NCBI GenBank assembly: GCA_003213955.1
Contig: QCMG01000003.1
Coordinates: 99,532 to 163,531, forward strand
Origin: Prochlorococcus sp. AG-418-M08
Lineage (GTDB): Bacteria > Cyanobacteriota > Cyanobacteriia > PCC-6307 > Cyanobiaceae
Direction of reading: 5' to 3'
Length of the DNA: 64,000 nt
Shown here piece by piece: positions 7,225-17,035 of this stretch. Position 1 is the stretch's first letter; each line of letters begins with the position of its first letter. A program made the position numbers and the translations under genes. The notes beneath the pieces are model-generated. The model saw only the letters and a program-made list of their open reading frames with translations, was not told where the DNA came from and did not search any database.

Positions 7225-8460
7225 TTAACTATACAATTCGCCGTTTATAAGTACTTCTCTTTTTAGATTACTTGAAAAAATATCAGCCCACTTTTCAGCA
7301 TCAACAAGCACAAAATCTGCAGGACATCCTCTTTTAATTAGCCCGTCCCAATTTAAATTTAATAATCTACTTGGGGCTAATAAGAAAGAAGATAAAGTCA
7401 ATCTATCTCTTGGGCTTAATTGAAGCATAGGAATAGCAAGGGTCATCAAGTAAAAAGGATCATAATTACCAAATGGGTACCAAGGATCTTGAACATTATC
7501 ACTCCCTATAGAAACATCAACTAATGAGTTTTGTAGTTGCTTGATTGGTGCTACAGGTCTATTTAAAGATAATCTTTCATCTTTACGATTGAGCAACCAG
7601 AAATTTGTAAGAGGCAATGCAACTACTTTTATATTTTTCTCAGCAATTTTCTTTCCGAGTTTAAGTATCTCATAATCATTTAAAGATAAAATGCTACTTA
7701 AATGGCTACATGTTATTGGAACTTTGATGTTTAATCTATCAATAGTTTCTAATAAGACTTTAATACCAGCTCCTGGCTCAATAGATGATTCATCTATGTG
7801 TAGATCAATCTCTAATTTATATTTTTCTGCAAGTAAAAGGGTTTTAGATAGCAAGTGTTTTACTCTGGATTTATTAATAAATGGGGGAACAAGAACTCCT
7901 CCTAAAATAACGTTTTCCTTAGAAAACCTTTTTGCAAATTCCTCTCCATTGGGAGTACTCCAAAATTCTAATTGAGCTAAAGCTACAAATTGCAATTTCA
8001 AATTAGAGGAATATTTTTTTTGAAGCTTAAAAAGCTCACTCCAAATATTATTATCCTGAGTTTCGTATGTATCAATATGACTTCTAATGGCTCTATATCC
8101 ATTTTTAAGAGCAAGGATTAGTGATTTTTCAGCTCTATTTAAAACTTTATTCGTAGTTCTAGTTTTATGTTCTTTTAAATTTACTGATAATGCTTCTTGA
8201 TAGTTTGATTTAAAATTAGGGAACTCTTCAAAAGTAAAAGACTTATCAAAATGTGAATGAGTTTCAACAAATCTTGGAAAAAGAATTTTTTTTGGTTTTT
8301 TATTATCAATATTAGTTGGCTTTAGTTCAGAGACTATTCCTTTTTCCCATGCAATATAAATTGAAGCTAGATTCTCGTCATCTACCTTTAGGCTATAAAA
8401 ATTTTCTACTTCACAAAGGCTTCTCGGAATAAGAACCTCAAGCTTTCCAGAATTGCTCAA
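7225..8460 (-). CDS. cytosine deaminase-like metal-dependent amidohydrolase
   Basis: An amidohydrolase-superfamily protein of 411 residues resembling E. coli CodA. Seen in order: HSHFDKSF (the HxH metal pair), RSHIDTYE, DLHIDESS (His plus the catalytic Glu), CSHLSS, and IGSDNVQDPWYPFG, which matches the CodA metal-Asp motif and the DPWYP signature. All metal ligands and the catalytic Glu and Asp therefore appear intact. Cytosine or a related cyclic amide/amidine is the likely substrate; specificity is inferred. The start is a TTG at 8460 preceded by nine A's. An in-frame stop lies a little further upstream, so no earlier start exists. Confidence 0.8.
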   Translation of the reverse strand: MSNSGKLEVLIPRSLCEVENFYSLKVDDENLASIYIAWEKGIVSELKPTNIDNKKPKKILFPRFVETHSHFDKSFTFEEFPNFKSNYQEALSVNLKEHKTRTTNKVLNRAEKSLILALKNGYRAIRSHIDTYETQDNNIWSELFKLQKKYSSNLKLQFVALAQLEFWSTPNGEEFAKRFSKENVILGGVLVPPFINKSRVKHLLSKTLLLAEKYKLEIDLHIDESSIEPGAGIKVLLETIDRLNIKVPITCSHLSSILSLNDYEILKLGKKIAEKNIKVVALPLTNFWLLNRKDERLSLNRPVAPIKQLQNSLVDVSIGSDNVQDPWYPFGNYDPFYLMTLAIPMLQLSPRDRLTLSSFLLAPSRLLNLNWDGLIKRGCPADFVLVDAEKWADIFSSNLKREVLINGELYS

Positions 8461-8590
8461 TTTTTTTTTGCTTATATTTTATTTTAAAACATGAATATAA
8501 TTTTAATTAATAAGAAAATAATTCAAAATCTTCTTAAAAATACAAATTAGCATGAATTCTTCACTTGAGTTGTTAAATTTATGTATGTAA

Positions 8591-8664
8591 GGCGGGCGTC
8601 GCCAAGTGGTTAAGGCAGCGGCTTGTGGCGCCGCTATTCGGGGGTTCGAATCCCCTCGCTCGCC
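8591..8664 (+). tRNA. tRNA-His (GTG)
   Basis: Cloverleaf with acceptor GCGGGCG/CGCTCGC (one G-T pair) and the extra 5' G at 8591 opposite C73 at 8664, the identity feature of tRNA-His. The anticodon stem GCGGC/GCCGC holds loop TTGTGGC (anticodon GTG). T arm GGGGGTTCGAATCCCC. CCA is not encoded. Confidence 0.97.
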
Positions 8665-8737
8665 CTCAAAAAATTTGGCCCCAAAATTATTTAAATTGTA
8701 ATTTTGAATTAACTTATCCCTTGAAACTTTTAACCAA

Positions 8738-10135
8738 GTGCTAGCAAGATCAATACTAGAAGAAAAAAGCTCAAATAGAAAATCCTCTATTGGTAGTTAT
8801 TGGATAACAACTTTTGGTTGTCAAATGAATAAGGCTGATTCCGAAAGAATGGCTGGCACTCTTGAGAAAATGGGATATTCAAGAGCTTTAGATGAATTTA
8901 AAGCAGATTTAGTCTTGTACAATACTTGTACAATAAGAGATAGCGCACAGCAAAAGGTTTACAGTTTTTTAGGTAAGCAAGTCAAAAGAAAGCATGAATT
9001 TCCAAAATTAAAACTTGTTGTAGCAGGTTGTCTAGCTCAACAAGAGGGTGAATCTCTTTTAAGAAGAGTTCCAGAGATTGATTTAATAATGGGTCCTCAA
9101 CATGTTAATAATCTTGAAAATCTTTTAGGGAGGGTTGATTCAGGCAATCAAGTTGTCGCTACTGAAGAAACTTTTATATCTGAAGATATAACTAATGCGC
9201 GAAGAGATAGTTCTATTTGTGGTTGGGTTAATATTATTTATGGATGCAATGAAAGATGCTCTTATTGTGTAGTCCCATCTGTCAGAGGGAAAGAACAATC
9301 AAGATATCCTGATGCAATTAAAAATGAAATAATAAATTTAGCTCGTGATAATTTTAAAGAAGTAACTCTTCTTGGTCAGAATATTGATGCCTACGGTAGA
9401 GACCTACCTGGGACGAAGAAAGATGGGAGTAATGCATATACCTTAACTGATCTTCTTTATTTTATTCATGATGTTGAGGGGATTAGAAGAATAAGATTTG
9501 CTACTAGCCATCCAAGATATTTTTCTAAAAGGCTTATTCAAGCATGTTACGAATTAGATAAGGTCTGCGAACATTTTCATATCCCATTTCAAAGTGGAAA
9601 TGATGAGATCCTGAGATTAATGGCGAGAGGTTATACAGTTGATAAATATAAAAAAATAATTGAAAACATAAGATTATTAATGCCAAATGCTTCAATAACC
9701 GCAGATGCAATAGTTGCTTTTCCTGGAGAAACAGAAAAACAATATCAAGATACCTTAAAACTAATAAATGAAATTGGTTTTGATCAAGTAATGACCGCAG
9801 CTTATTCTCCAAGGCCTAATACACCTGCAGCAAAATGGGATAATCAAATTCCTGAAGAAGTTAAAAAAGTTAGATTAAAAGAAATCAACGAACTTATTGA
9901 TAAAATCTCTAGACAAAGAAATCAAAGATACTTGAATAATATTGAAAGTATTTTAATAGAAGGTTTTAATCCAAAAAACACCTCACAAATTATGGGTAGG
10001 ACAAGAACAAATAGACTTACTTTTTTAGAGATCCCAAAAAATAATAAATTTAATTATTCATTAGGTGATGAACTAAATGTCAAAATAACAGAAGCTAGAT
10101 CTTTTTCTTTAAGCGGCCAAATAATTAATGAGTAA
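8738..10135 (+). CDS. miaB: tRNA-2-methylthio-N6-dimethylallyladenosine synthase
   Basis: A radical-SAM methylthiotransferase that adds 2-methylthio to i6A37 of tRNAs reading UNN codons. Seen: N-terminal UPF0004 domain with cluster cysteines Cys28 (TFGCQMN), Cys64 (YNTCTIRD) and Cys98 (AGCLAQ); radical-SAM cluster Cys170-x3-Cys174-x2-Cys177 (CNERCSYC); and a C-terminal TRAM-like region containing [11 protein letters not shown]. At 465 residues it is full length. The start is a GTG at 8738. It lies directly downstream of tRNA-His and nine bases upstream of ddl on the same strand. Confidence 0.96.
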   Translation: MLARSILEEKSSNRKSSIGSYWITTFGCQMNKADSERMAGTLEKMGYSRALDEFKADLVLYNTCTIRDSAQQKVYSFLGKQVKRKHEFPKLKLVVAGCLAQQEGESLLRRVPEIDLIMGPQHVNNLENLLGRVDSGNQVVATEETFISEDITNARRDSSICGWVNIIYGCNERCSYCVVPSVRGKEQSRYPDAIKNEIINLARDNFKEVTLLGQNIDAYGRDLPGTKKDGSNAYTLTDLLYFIHDVEGIRRIRFATSHPRYFSKRLIQACYELDKVCEHFHIPFQSGNDEILRLMARGYTVDKYKKIIENIRLLMPNASITADAIVAFPGETEKQYQDTLKLINEIGFDQVMTAAYSPRPNTPAAKWDNQIPEEVKKVRLKEINELIDKISRQRNQRYLNNIESILIEGFNPKNTSQIMGRTRTNRLTFLEIPKNNKFNYSLGDELNVKITEARSFSLSGQIINE

Positions 10136-10144
10136 TTTTTCTAA

Positions 10145-11212
10145 ATGGTAGAAAAAGAAAAAAAATGTATTGGAATAATTTTTGGGGGTAATTCAAATGA
10201 ACATTATGTATCAATATCTTCAGCAAAAACAGTTTATAAAGCCCTAATTTCTAAAGCAAACAATGAAAGATTCAGAGTCCAGGCTTTTTACATTAATAAG
10301 CATGGAGTGTGGTTTGATAATGATCAATCTCTTGAAATATTAGAAGAAAATAATGGAAATGATTTAACTAATAATTATCAAATATTACAAAAAGGGAGAA
10401 TAAACTTTCTAAACAATATTGAATTCCAAAGTATTGATATATGGTTCCCCTTATTGCATGGTTTAAACGGAGAAGATGGTGCTATTCATGGATTATTGAA
10501 ATTTACACAGAAACCTTTGGTTGGGGGTGGGATTTTAGGGTCTGCTCTTGGAATGGATAAAATATTGATGAAAAAAATCTTCTCACATCTAGCAATTCCA
10601 CAAGTAAATTACTTAGCTATACAAAATTATGATCTAAGTAATAACAATATTAAAAATAGTTTATCTATTGAAATTATTGAAAAATTAAATTTACCAGTTT
10701 TTGTAAAACCTGCTAATTCAGGTTCTTCACTGGGAATTTCTAAAGCCAAAAATAAATCAGAAATAATTAAAGCTTTACAAAAGGCTTGGGCAGTAGACTC
10801 AAGAATTGTTATCGAGGAAGGTTTAGATGTAAGAGAACTTGAATGCGGAATAATCGGTAATTTAAAACTTTCAACATCTGAAATTGGAGAAGTCTCCTAT
10901 GAGACAGATTGGTACGATTATGATACAAAATATTTAATGGATAACAATATAAAAATTCCGGCTGATATTGATTCTAAAATATCTGAACAAATTAAAGATA
11001 TCGCTATTAGAAGTTGTAGAGCATTAAATATTTATGGTTTTGCAAGGGTAGATTTCTTTTTAGAAAAGATTTCAAATAAAATCTTTTTGAATGAAATAAA
11101 TACAATCCCTGGTTTTACAAGTAAAAGCATGTTTCCCATGCTTTGGAAAGCTTCAGGTTTAAATATTGATCAACTTGTGGCTAAACTAGTTGATATATCC
11201 CTAGATTCATAG
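10145..11212 (+). CDS. ddl: D-alanine--D-alanine ligase
   Basis: An ATP-grasp ligase that makes the D-Ala-D-Ala dipeptide for peptidoglycan. Seen: N-terminal GIIFGGNSNEHYVSISSA, HGLNGEDGAIHGLL, the ATP-grasp loop KPANSGSSLGISKA, the D-Y-D-T-K-Y loop, and the metal-binding FLNEINTIPGFT motif near the C-terminus. It has 355 residues, the family norm. The gene starts a cluster (ddl, membrane protein, ftsQ-like, ftsZ) resembling the division and cell-wall block of other bacteria. Confidence 0.96.
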   Translation: MVEKEKKCIGIIFGGNSNEHYVSISSAKTVYKALISKANNERFRVQAFYINKHGVWFDNDQSLEILEENNGNDLTNNYQILQKGRINFLNNIEFQSIDIWFPLLHGLNGEDGAIHGLLKFTQKPLVGGGILGSALGMDKILMKKIFSHLAIPQVNYLAIQNYDLSNNNIKNSLSIEIIEKLNLPVFVKPANSGSSLGISKAKNKSEIIKALQKAWAVDSRIVIEEGLDVRELECGIIGNLKLSTSEIGEVSYETDWYDYDTKYLMDNNIKIPADIDSKISEQIKDIAIRSCRALNIYGFARVDFFLEKISNKIFLNEINTIPGFTSKSMFPMLWKASGLNIDQLVAKLVDISLDS

Positions 11213-11223
11213 ATTAAAGTCAA

Positions 11224-11634
11224 ATGCTGCATGGACTACTTTGGTTACCATTACTTTTAATCTTCATTCTATTAACTGCTCTAGGTTGGCTAGAAAGAAG
11301 AAGGCAGAATCTATTTAGAAATTGGGCTAATGGTTCTGAGATTTGTAAGTTAGATAGTTCTGGTGGGGCCTTTTTAAAAGATGGTGAATTAAAATGGAGT
11401 GCATTTGAAGCTGGAATATTTGAAGAGAAAGATAGCTTCACAATAAAAAAACTTGAATTAGTAGAATTATTGGCTCTTACTTCAGGAGAAGCTCCTTTAA
11501 CAGATGAATCTCAAGGCAAGTGCAGGCTAAGACTTGTTGGGGATGGTAAAGAGATGGATGTCCCATTTTCTGATGCAGAAAAAGCTAGGGAATGGATGGA
11601 TCAATTGATGGAAAAAGCTAGATGTGATTTATAA
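11224..11634 (+). CDS. conserved membrane-anchored hypothetical protein in the fts block
   Basis: 136 residues. An N-terminal hydrophobic helix (residues 2-20, rich in L and I) is followed by a basic RRRQ stretch and a soluble domain with no recognised motif. The architecture suggests a protein anchored in the cytoplasmic membrane by one helix with its C-terminal domain on the cytosolic side. It sits 11 bases after ddl and overlaps the ftsQ-like start by 11 bases, so coupled expression with cell-division genes is likely. A role in division or wall synthesis is inferred from position only. Confidence 0.7.
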   Translation: MLHGLLWLPLLLIFILLTALGWLERRRQNLFRNWANGSEICKLDSSGGAFLKDGELKWSAFEAGIFEEKDSFTIKKLELVELLALTSGEAPLTDESQGKCRLRLVGDGKEMDVPFSDAEKAREWMDQLMEKARCDL

Positions 11635-12352
11635 AGGATCAACAAAAAATACAACAAGAAGTTATTTACTAATAATATGTTTATTTTTAACAACTTTTTT
11701 AACCTCTAAAACTTTTAAAAAAGTTAATTTGCAGGACATTTCAATTAATGGCAGCGAATTATTTTCTATTGACGAAATAGTAGAAAACTCATCTCTCAAT
11801 CTGCCTACCCCTTTAATATTGGTCAAAACCAAATTCATAGAAAAAGAATTAAAAAAAAATTTTTCTCTTGAGAATGTCTCAGTTTATAGACAAATATTTC
11901 CTTTTGGTTTGAAAATCTTAATTAACACTAGAACACCAATTGCATACGGGGAAAGGATTATCAAAGGAGAAAAAATAAATGGTTTTATCGATGAAGATGG
12001 TTTTTTTATAAATCCGAAATATACAGAAAAAGAAAATTTAAAAAATTTATCAAGTACAGTTTTTGGATGGGAAGAGAATTTTAAAGGGTTATTATCAAAA
12101 ATTTTGAAATCCCAAAAAAATAATGATGTTGAATTCGTTACCATAAAATTCTCACCTAATGGTTTTTTAACAGTAGAAGAAAAAGGTTTAAATACAATAT
12201 TTTTAGGATTTAATTCAACAATTATCGAAACTCAATTACAAATAATTAGTGATTTAAAAAATCAATTAACAGGGGAACCCATATTAGAGAAAATAGATAA
12301 TATCGACTTAACTGATCCAAGCAATCCAAAAATTAAAGTGTTCAAACCCTAA
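11624..12352 (+). CDS. ftsQ: FtsQ/DivIB-like cell division protein
   Basis: 242 residues: a short basic N-terminus, one transmembrane helix (about residues 13-27), then a POTRA-like domain (VNLQDISINGSELFSIDEIVEN...) and a FtsQ-type beta domain with YRQIFPFGLKILINTRTPIAYG. This order is that of FtsQ, which bridges early and late divisome proteins in the periplasm. Sequence conservation in this family is low, so the call rests on architecture plus position directly upstream of ftsZ. The start is a GTG at 11624 inside the end of the previous gene (11-base overlap). About 180 bases with two hairpins separate it from ftsZ. Confidence 0.8.
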   Translation: MIYKGSTKNTTRSYLLIICLFLTTFLTSKTFKKVNLQDISINGSELFSIDEIVENSSLNLPTPLILVKTKFIEKELKKNFSLENVSVYRQIFPFGLKILINTRTPIAYGERIIKGEKINGFIDEDGFFINPKYTEKENLKNLSSTVFGWEENFKGLLSKILKSQKNNDVEFVTIKFSPNGFLTVEEKGLNTIFLGFNSTIIETQLQIISDLKNQLTGEPILEKIDNIDLTDPSNPKIKVFKP

Positions 12353-12421
12353 TAATTGGAAACAAATTTCATAAAAGTTTTTTTGATTATTACAGTATTC
12401 GTAGGTGTTTTGCCTGTTAAG

Positions 12422-12470
12422 TTAACTTTTTAACAAGTTAAAATTTAAGGATTTTCATCAAGAAAATCCT
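12422..12470 (+). promoter_or_regulatory. tandem hairpins in the ftsQ-ftsZ spacer
   Basis: TTAACTT/AAGTTAA (12422-12428 with 12435-12441, loop of 6) is followed by AGGATTTTC/GAAAATCCT (12448-12456 with 12462-12470, loop of 5); both stems are perfect. They lie 60-108 bases before the ftsZ ATG. They could be a weak terminator plus leader, or a regulatory 5' structure of ftsZ; neither stem is followed by a T-run. Confidence 0.4.
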
Positions 12471-12529
12471 ACATATTAGCTTAGTCAGTTCATAATGCAC
12501 CCATTACTAGTATTTGATTTTATTTAGAG

Positions 12530-13645
12530 ATGAGCTTCGGAAACAATCCAAACTTTGATCAACAAAAAGACATCCTTCCAAGTCAGAATGCCAAAATTGA
12601 AGTTATTGGTGTAGGTGGTGGTGGAAGTAATGCTGTAAACAGGATGATTGATAGTGATCTTGAAGGCGTTTCATTCAGAGTTCTAAATACTGATGCGCAA
12701 GCATTATTGCAATCCTCTGCAGAACGAAGAGTTCAATTAGGTCAAAACTTAACTAGAGGTCTTGGAGCTGGAGGGAACCCCAGTATTGGACAAAAGGCCG
12801 CAGAAGAATCTAGAGAAGAGCTTCAACAAGCATTAGAAGGATCCGACTTGGTTTTTATAGCAGCAGGAATGGGTGGAGGCACCGGAACAGGAGCAGCTCC
12901 AGTTGTAGCTGAAGTTGCAAAGCAAAGCGGCGCATTAACTGTGGGCATAGTAACTAAACCATTTTCTTTCGAAGGCAAAAGGAGAATGCGCCAAGCAGAA
13001 GAAGGAATTGCAAGATTGGCTGAAAATGTTGATACTCTAATTGTTATACCAAATGATCGGTTAAAAGAAGTTTCTTCTGGAGCATCTATTCAAGAAGCGT
13101 TCAGAAATGCCGATGATGTTTTAAGAATGGGAGTTAAAGGTATAAGTGAAGTAATTACTCGACCTGGCGAGGTTAATCTTGACTTTGCTGATGTAAGGTC
13201 GGTTATGACTGAAGCTGGTACAGCGCTTCTTGGTATGGGGTTTGGATCTGGAAGATCTAGAGCCATAGAGGCTGCTCAAGCTGCGATTAATAGTCCATTA
13301 TTAGAGGCTGGAAGAATTGATGGAGCAAAAGGTTGTCTTGTTAATATCACTGGAGGGATTGATTTGACTCTCGACGATGTAAACGCTGTTGGAGAAGTTA
13401 TAAGTGATGTCGTAGATCAGGATGCAAATATAATTGTAGGTCAAGCTGTTAACGAATCAATGGAAGGTGAAATACAAGTTACTGTCATTGCAACAGGTTT
13501 CGAAACAAATCAACCTCTTAAACAACAAAGAATGAAAAACAGATTATCCAGTCAAGGGCTATACAATAACGCTGACAGTAAAGATAATGGAGCTAGTATT
13601 CCAGAGTTTTTAAGATTAAGGCAGAATAAAAAGGATATAGTATAA
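12530..13645 (+). CDS. ftsZ: cell division GTPase FtsZ
   Basis: The tubulin homologue that forms the Z ring. Seen: [13 protein letters not shown] near residues 27-39, the tubulin signature [11 protein letters not shown] at 114-124, the [12 protein letters not shown]7-loop segment that completes the neighbouring GTPase site, and the conserved C-terminal peptide IPEFLR used to bind membrane tethers. It has 371 residues. The N-terminal extension before the GTPase core is short, and the C-terminal linker is only about 30 residues. Transcription probably starts in the 177-base upstream spacer. Confidence 0.98.
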   Translation: MSFGNNPNFDQQKDILPSQNAKIEVIGVGGGGSNAVNRMIDSDLEGVSFRVLNTDAQALLQSSAERRVQLGQNLTRGLGAGGNPSIGQKAAEESREELQQALEGSDLVFIAAGMGGGTGTGAAPVVAEVAKQSGALTVGIVTKPFSFEGKRRMRQAEEGIARLAENVDTLIVIPNDRLKEVSSGASIQEAFRNADDVLRMGVKGISEVITRPGEVNLDFADVRSVMTEAGTALLGMGFGSGRSRAIEAAQAAINSPLLEAGRIDGAKGCLVNITGGIDLTLDDVNAVGEVISDVVDQDANIIVGQAVNESMEGEIQVTVIATGFETNQPLKQQRMKNRLSSQGLYNNADSKDNGASIPEFLRLRQNKKDIV

Positions 13646-13660
13646 ACGTTGGAATTAAGT

Positions 13661-13754
13661 GACTCGGATATCTCGCCTGCCTCAAGCATCCCTTGTGGCT
13701 GCTACCTTCCGGTCCTGACCAGGTTTAGGCGTTAAAACCGCGAAAGGCCGAGTC
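13661..13754 (-). ncRNA. ffs: signal recognition particle RNA (bacterial small type, 4.5S)
   Basis: On the minus strand the segment holds the universal SRP core: AACCTGGTCAGGACCGGAAG followed by GTAGCAGCC, i.e. the GGAA tetraloop hairpin and symmetric internal loop bound by Ffh. The ends GACTCGG (13754 side) and CCGAGTC (13661 side) pair perfectly to close a rod of about 94 bases. It lies between ftsZ and panB but on the opposite strand. Exact ends are inferred from the closing stem. Confidence 0.95.
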
Positions 13755-13760
13755 AAATAA

Positions 13761-13766
13761 ATACTA
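13761..13766 (-). promoter_or_regulatory. -10 box of the SRP RNA gene
   Basis: Minus-strand TAGTAT lies seven bases upstream of the predicted RNA 5' end at 13754, the expected position. No good -35 hexamer is visible 17 bases further up. Position-based inference. Confidence 0.45.
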
Positions 13767-13799
13767 GCAATTTTTGATTAAAAAAGATACATACTTATT

Positions 13800-14573
13800 A
13801 TGTTGCCTTCAGAACTAGTTAACTATAAAAAAAATTCTATCAAAATTATTGCATTAACAGCTTGGGACTCTATATCTGGTTCTCTAGCCGAGCAATCAGG
13901 AGCAGATATTGTTCTAGTAGGAGACTCTTTAGCAATGGTGTGTTTAGGGTATAAATCCACTTTGCCAGTTACCTTGGACAATATGATTTATCATACAAAT
14001 GCCGTTTCAAGGGGCTTCAACAAAGCACTAGAAGAACAGTCTTTATTAGTTTGTGATATGCCTTTTCTTACTTATCAATGCGGAGAAGATAAAGCAGTTG
14101 AATATGCCGGAAAAATAATTAAGAACACTTATGCTAAGGCAGTTAAAGTTGAGGGTGCTGAACCAGAGGTGCAAAATGTCATTTCAAGGTTAATAAGAAT
14201 GGGAATCCCAGTTATGGGGCATTTAGGACTTACCCCACAAAGCTATTTAAATCTGGGATTAAAAAAACAAGGAAATAATTCTGAAAGTCACGAAAAAATC
14301 AAAAGGGATGCTTTAGCGCTAGAAAAATTAGGATGTTTCTCTGTAGTTTTAGAACATATTCCAGAATTACTTGCTAAGGAAATTCAAACCGATTTAGAAA
14401 TCCCAACCATAGGAATAGGTGCAGGCAATTTTTGTGATGGTCAAGTAAGAGTTACGGCTGATTTATTAGGACTTAATGATAAGCAACCTCCATTTTGTAG
14501 ACCAATTTTTGATGGGAAAAAATATTTTGGGGATAAACTAAAAGAATGGGTAGCTAGTGAAAGGCTTAGTTGA
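13800..14573 (+). CDS. panB: 3-methyl-2-oxobutanoate hydroxymethyltransferase
   Basis: First step of pantothenate (hence CoA) synthesis: transfers a hydroxymethyl group from methylene-tetrahydrofolate to alpha-ketoisovalerate. Seen: [29 protein letters not shown], with the metal-binding Asp in GDSL; a D-M-P-F motif; [17 protein letters not shown]; and IGIGAG near the C-terminus. It has 257 residues, normal length. Its TGA lies inside the 3' end of the converging hemW gene (8-base overlap). Confidence 0.97.
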   Translation: MLPSELVNYKKNSIKIIALTAWDSISGSLAEQSGADIVLVGDSLAMVCLGYKSTLPVTLDNMIYHTNAVSRGFNKALEEQSLLVCDMPFLTYQCGEDKAVEYAGKIIKNTYAKAVKVEGAEPEVQNVISRLIRMGIPVMGHLGLTPQSYLNLGLKKQGNNSESHEKIKRDALALEKLGCFSVVLEHIPELLAKEIQTDLEIPTIGIGAGNFCDGQVRVTADLLGLNDKQPPFCRPIFDGKKYFGDKLKEWVASERLS

Positions 14574-15789
14574 CTTTTTCCCACCATCTAAACATTGAAA
14601 TAAGAATTTGATTGCTTAATTCCATCCCTTGTGGATCACTCAAAAAAAATCTATTTCCTCTATTGACCAAAAGTCCGCTTTCTAAGTATCTTTCCCATTC
14701 TTTTAATAATTTTGTTAAGGCTATATCAGATTTTTTTTTATCCCAATTTTGCTCATTAATTAATTTATGAATATCAATACCCTCTTTAAGTCTCATTCCT
14801 AACATTATTTTCTCATCTAATTCTTTATAGATTTTTTTTTGGTTAACTAGTGAAGGATCTAATTTAATTTCGCATTGCTTGATAACCCATTTTTTATAAT
14901 CTTTACTAATTCTTGGTCTTGTAAACTTTTCCCCCCAAGGAGAGCTGGTAGAACCTTGACCAAAACTCCACCATCCTAGACCAGTCCAATAAACTCTATT
15001 GTGTCTTGATTGATGACCAGGTAAAGAATAATTTGAAATTTCATATCTTGAATAACCTGATTTTTTTAAAAATAAATTTGTAAATTCACTATTTTTAAAA
15101 GATTCATCCTCTTTTGGTAATGATAGTTTGCCTAAATCAACTAATTTTTTAAAAACAGTACCAGTTTCAATGCTTAAATCATAAATTGATATGTGAGGAG
15201 GGCAGAACTTTAACGATTTTCTTAAGTCTTCTTGCCATTTTTTACAATCACAACTTGGTAAATTTTGAATCAAATCTAAACTCCAACTTTTTATTAATCC
15301 ATATTCATATGCTCTTTTTAACCAAAAACAAGATTTCTCAACATCTTTACTACAATGTCTCCTTCCTGCCTTTTCAAGTATCTGATTATTAAAACTTTGG
15401 GCACCAAGACTAAATCTATTAATTCCGGCCTTTATAAAGCCATGAAGATCATCTTCATCAAAACTAGCAGGGTCAACCTCCATTGTAATTTCAGCACCAT
15501 AATCTATTTTATAATTATCCTTAAAAAGATTTATTAAATCTTTGATTTGCAAAGGATTTAAAATTGAAGGAGTTCCTCCACCGATATAAATTGTTGAAAG
15601 CGGAGATTTATGTTTAATTGATAATATTTCTTTACTTAAATAGTTCAAATATTCTTTTACAGATTTACTTCCATAGCCATTTAAGCTTTCAATATTATTG
15701 CCAAGAGGTATCACTGCAAAATCACAATAGAAGCATCTTCTATGGCAAAAAGGTATATGCACGTAAGCACTTCTTGGAAACTTTTTCAT
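14566..15789 (-). CDS. hemW: HemW-type radical SAM protein (HemN-like)
   Basis: Radical-SAM family protein of 407 residues. Seen: [14 protein letters not shown] with cluster cysteines Cys15, Cys19 and Cys22; [22 protein letters not shown]; and RHNRVYW, the HNxxYW signature of the HemW subgroup. Members act as heme chaperones rather than oxygen-independent coproporphyrinogen oxidases, whose extra N-terminal segment is missing here. That distinction is family knowledge; function was not tested. It faces panB tail to tail with an 8-base overlap and is divergent from the PIN/TRAM gene. Confidence 0.88.
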   Translation of the reverse strand: MKKFPRSAYVHIPFCHRRCFYCDFAVIPLGNNIESLNGYGSKSVKEYLNYLSKEILSIKHKSPLSTIYIGGGTPSILNPLQIKDLINLFKDNYKIDYGAEITMEVDPASFDEDDLHGFIKAGINRFSLGAQSFNNQILEKAGRRHCSKDVEKSCFWLKRAYEYGLIKSWSLDLIQNLPSCDCKKWQEDLRKSLKFCPPHISIYDLSIETGTVFKKLVDLGKLSLPKEDESFKNSEFTNLFLKKSGYSRYEISNYSLPGHQSRHNRVYWTGLGWWSFGQGSTSSPWGEKFTRPRISKDYKKWVIKQCEIKLDPSLVNQKKIYKELDEKIMLGMRLKEGIDIHKLINEQNWDKKKSDIALTKLLKEWERYLESGLLVNRGNRFFLSDPQGMELSNQILISMFRWWEKVN

Positions 15790-15885
15790 AATTTAAATAA
15801 AGTTTTAAGCTTAAAAAAATCTAGTAAGGGGTTTAAAAAAAAAATCTTTATTTACTCAATTAATAAATCCTAGTAGATTATATAT

Positions 15886-16995
15886 ATGACAGATATTTTA
15901 GTACTAATTTTATTTGTATTGTCCGGAGCAGCGTCAGGCTGGCTTGGTGTTGACCTTTTACCAGTAGACGTTCTTAAAGAAGTCTCAAATATTGAGGGAT
16001 TTAGAATTGTACTAGCAATTATTGGGTTTTTTATTGGATTAGCGGCAGGCTTCGTATTCCTGCAGCTCAGAAAGACATTCCTAGATCAAATACGTACGAT
16101 GCCCACTGATTTACTCATAAGTAGATCAGTAGGCTTAATTTTAGGATTACTTGTTGCTAATTTACTCCTTGCACCAATATTATTAATTCCATTTCCAAGA
16201 GAAGTTTTTTTTGCAAAACCCTTAGCAGCTATTCTTAGTAATTTTTTCTTTGGGGCACTTGGATATAAATTAGCTGATACTCACGGCAGAACCTTATTAA
16301 GATTATTTAACCCAAATAATACTGATGCATATTTAGTTAATGAAGGAATACTTCCAGCCGCAAGCCCAAAAATTCTTGATACAAGTGTAATTATAGATGG
16401 CAGAATAAATGGTTTATTAAGCTGCGGCTTATTAGAAGGTCAATTAATCGTCGCTCAAAGTGTAATTGATGAGCTACAAACTTTGGCTGACTCAAGTAGT
16501 AATGAAAAAAGAGCTAAAGGAAGAAGAGGACTTAAATTATTAAAAGAACTTAGAGAACTATACGGAAGGCGACTTGTTATAAACCCAACCAAGTATGAGG
16601 GAAATGGAGTAGATGAAAAACTTCTAAGAATTGCTGAGGATATGACAGGTACTTTAATTACTGCAGACTATAATCTCTCTCAGATCGCTGAAGTAAAAGA
16701 ATTAAAAGTTATGAATTTGAGCGATTTAGTGATTGCTTTAAGGCCAGAAGTACAACCAGGAGAATCACTAAATATAAAAATTGTTAGAGAAGGGAAAGAA
16801 AAAATGCAAGGAATTGGATATTTAGATGATGGGACAATGGTCGTTATTGATGATGCGAAGAAATTTGTTGGCGATAGATTAGACATAGTTATTACTGGTG
16901 CATTGCAAACACCAACTGGAAGAATGGTATTTGGAAAACTCATAAATAATCCTGAGTCAAACAAATCTTTTAAATCTCCAGCGACACAGGGCTAA
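15886..16995 (+). CDS. PIN/TRAM domain integral membrane protein (YacL-like)
   Basis: 369 residues. Four hydrophobic segments occupy the first ~135 residues. A PIN-type nuclease domain follows, beginning ILDTSVIIDGR near 165-175, with further acidic positions in QSVIDELQ and TADYNLSQIA. The C-terminal part has a TRAM RNA-binding pattern (GIGYLDDGTMVVIDDA...VGDRLDIVITGALQTPTGRMVF). The acidic PIN residues are present, so membrane-associated RNase activity is plausible, but the substrate is unknown. A TAGATTATATATATG stretch ending at the start codon hints at a very short leader. The clpR-clpP pair follows on the same strand. Confidence 0.85.
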   Translation: MTDILVLILFVLSGAASGWLGVDLLPVDVLKEVSNIEGFRIVLAIIGFFIGLAAGFVFLQLRKTFLDQIRTMPTDLLISRSVGLILGLLVANLLLAPILLIPFPREVFFAKPLAAILSNFFFGALGYKLADTHGRTLLRLFNPNNTDAYLVNEGILPAASPKILDTSVIIDGRINGLLSCGLLEGQLIVAQSVIDELQTLADSSSNEKRAKGRRGLKLLKELRELYGRRLVINPTKYEGNGVDEKLLRIAEDMTGTLITADYNLSQIAEVKELKVMNLSDLVIALRPEVQPGESLNIKIVREGKEKMQGIGYLDDGTMVVIDDAKKFVGDRLDIVITGALQTPTGRMVFGKLINNPESNKSFKSPATQG

Positions 16996-17035
16996 ATCTA
17001 GCTAGAATCAATTCAGTGTTTATTCTGTGGAACAT

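Noticed and set aside
9534..9812. 92-codon minus-strand ORF inside miaB
   Set aside because: Shadow frame; radical-SAM gene on the plus strand is complete and conserved.
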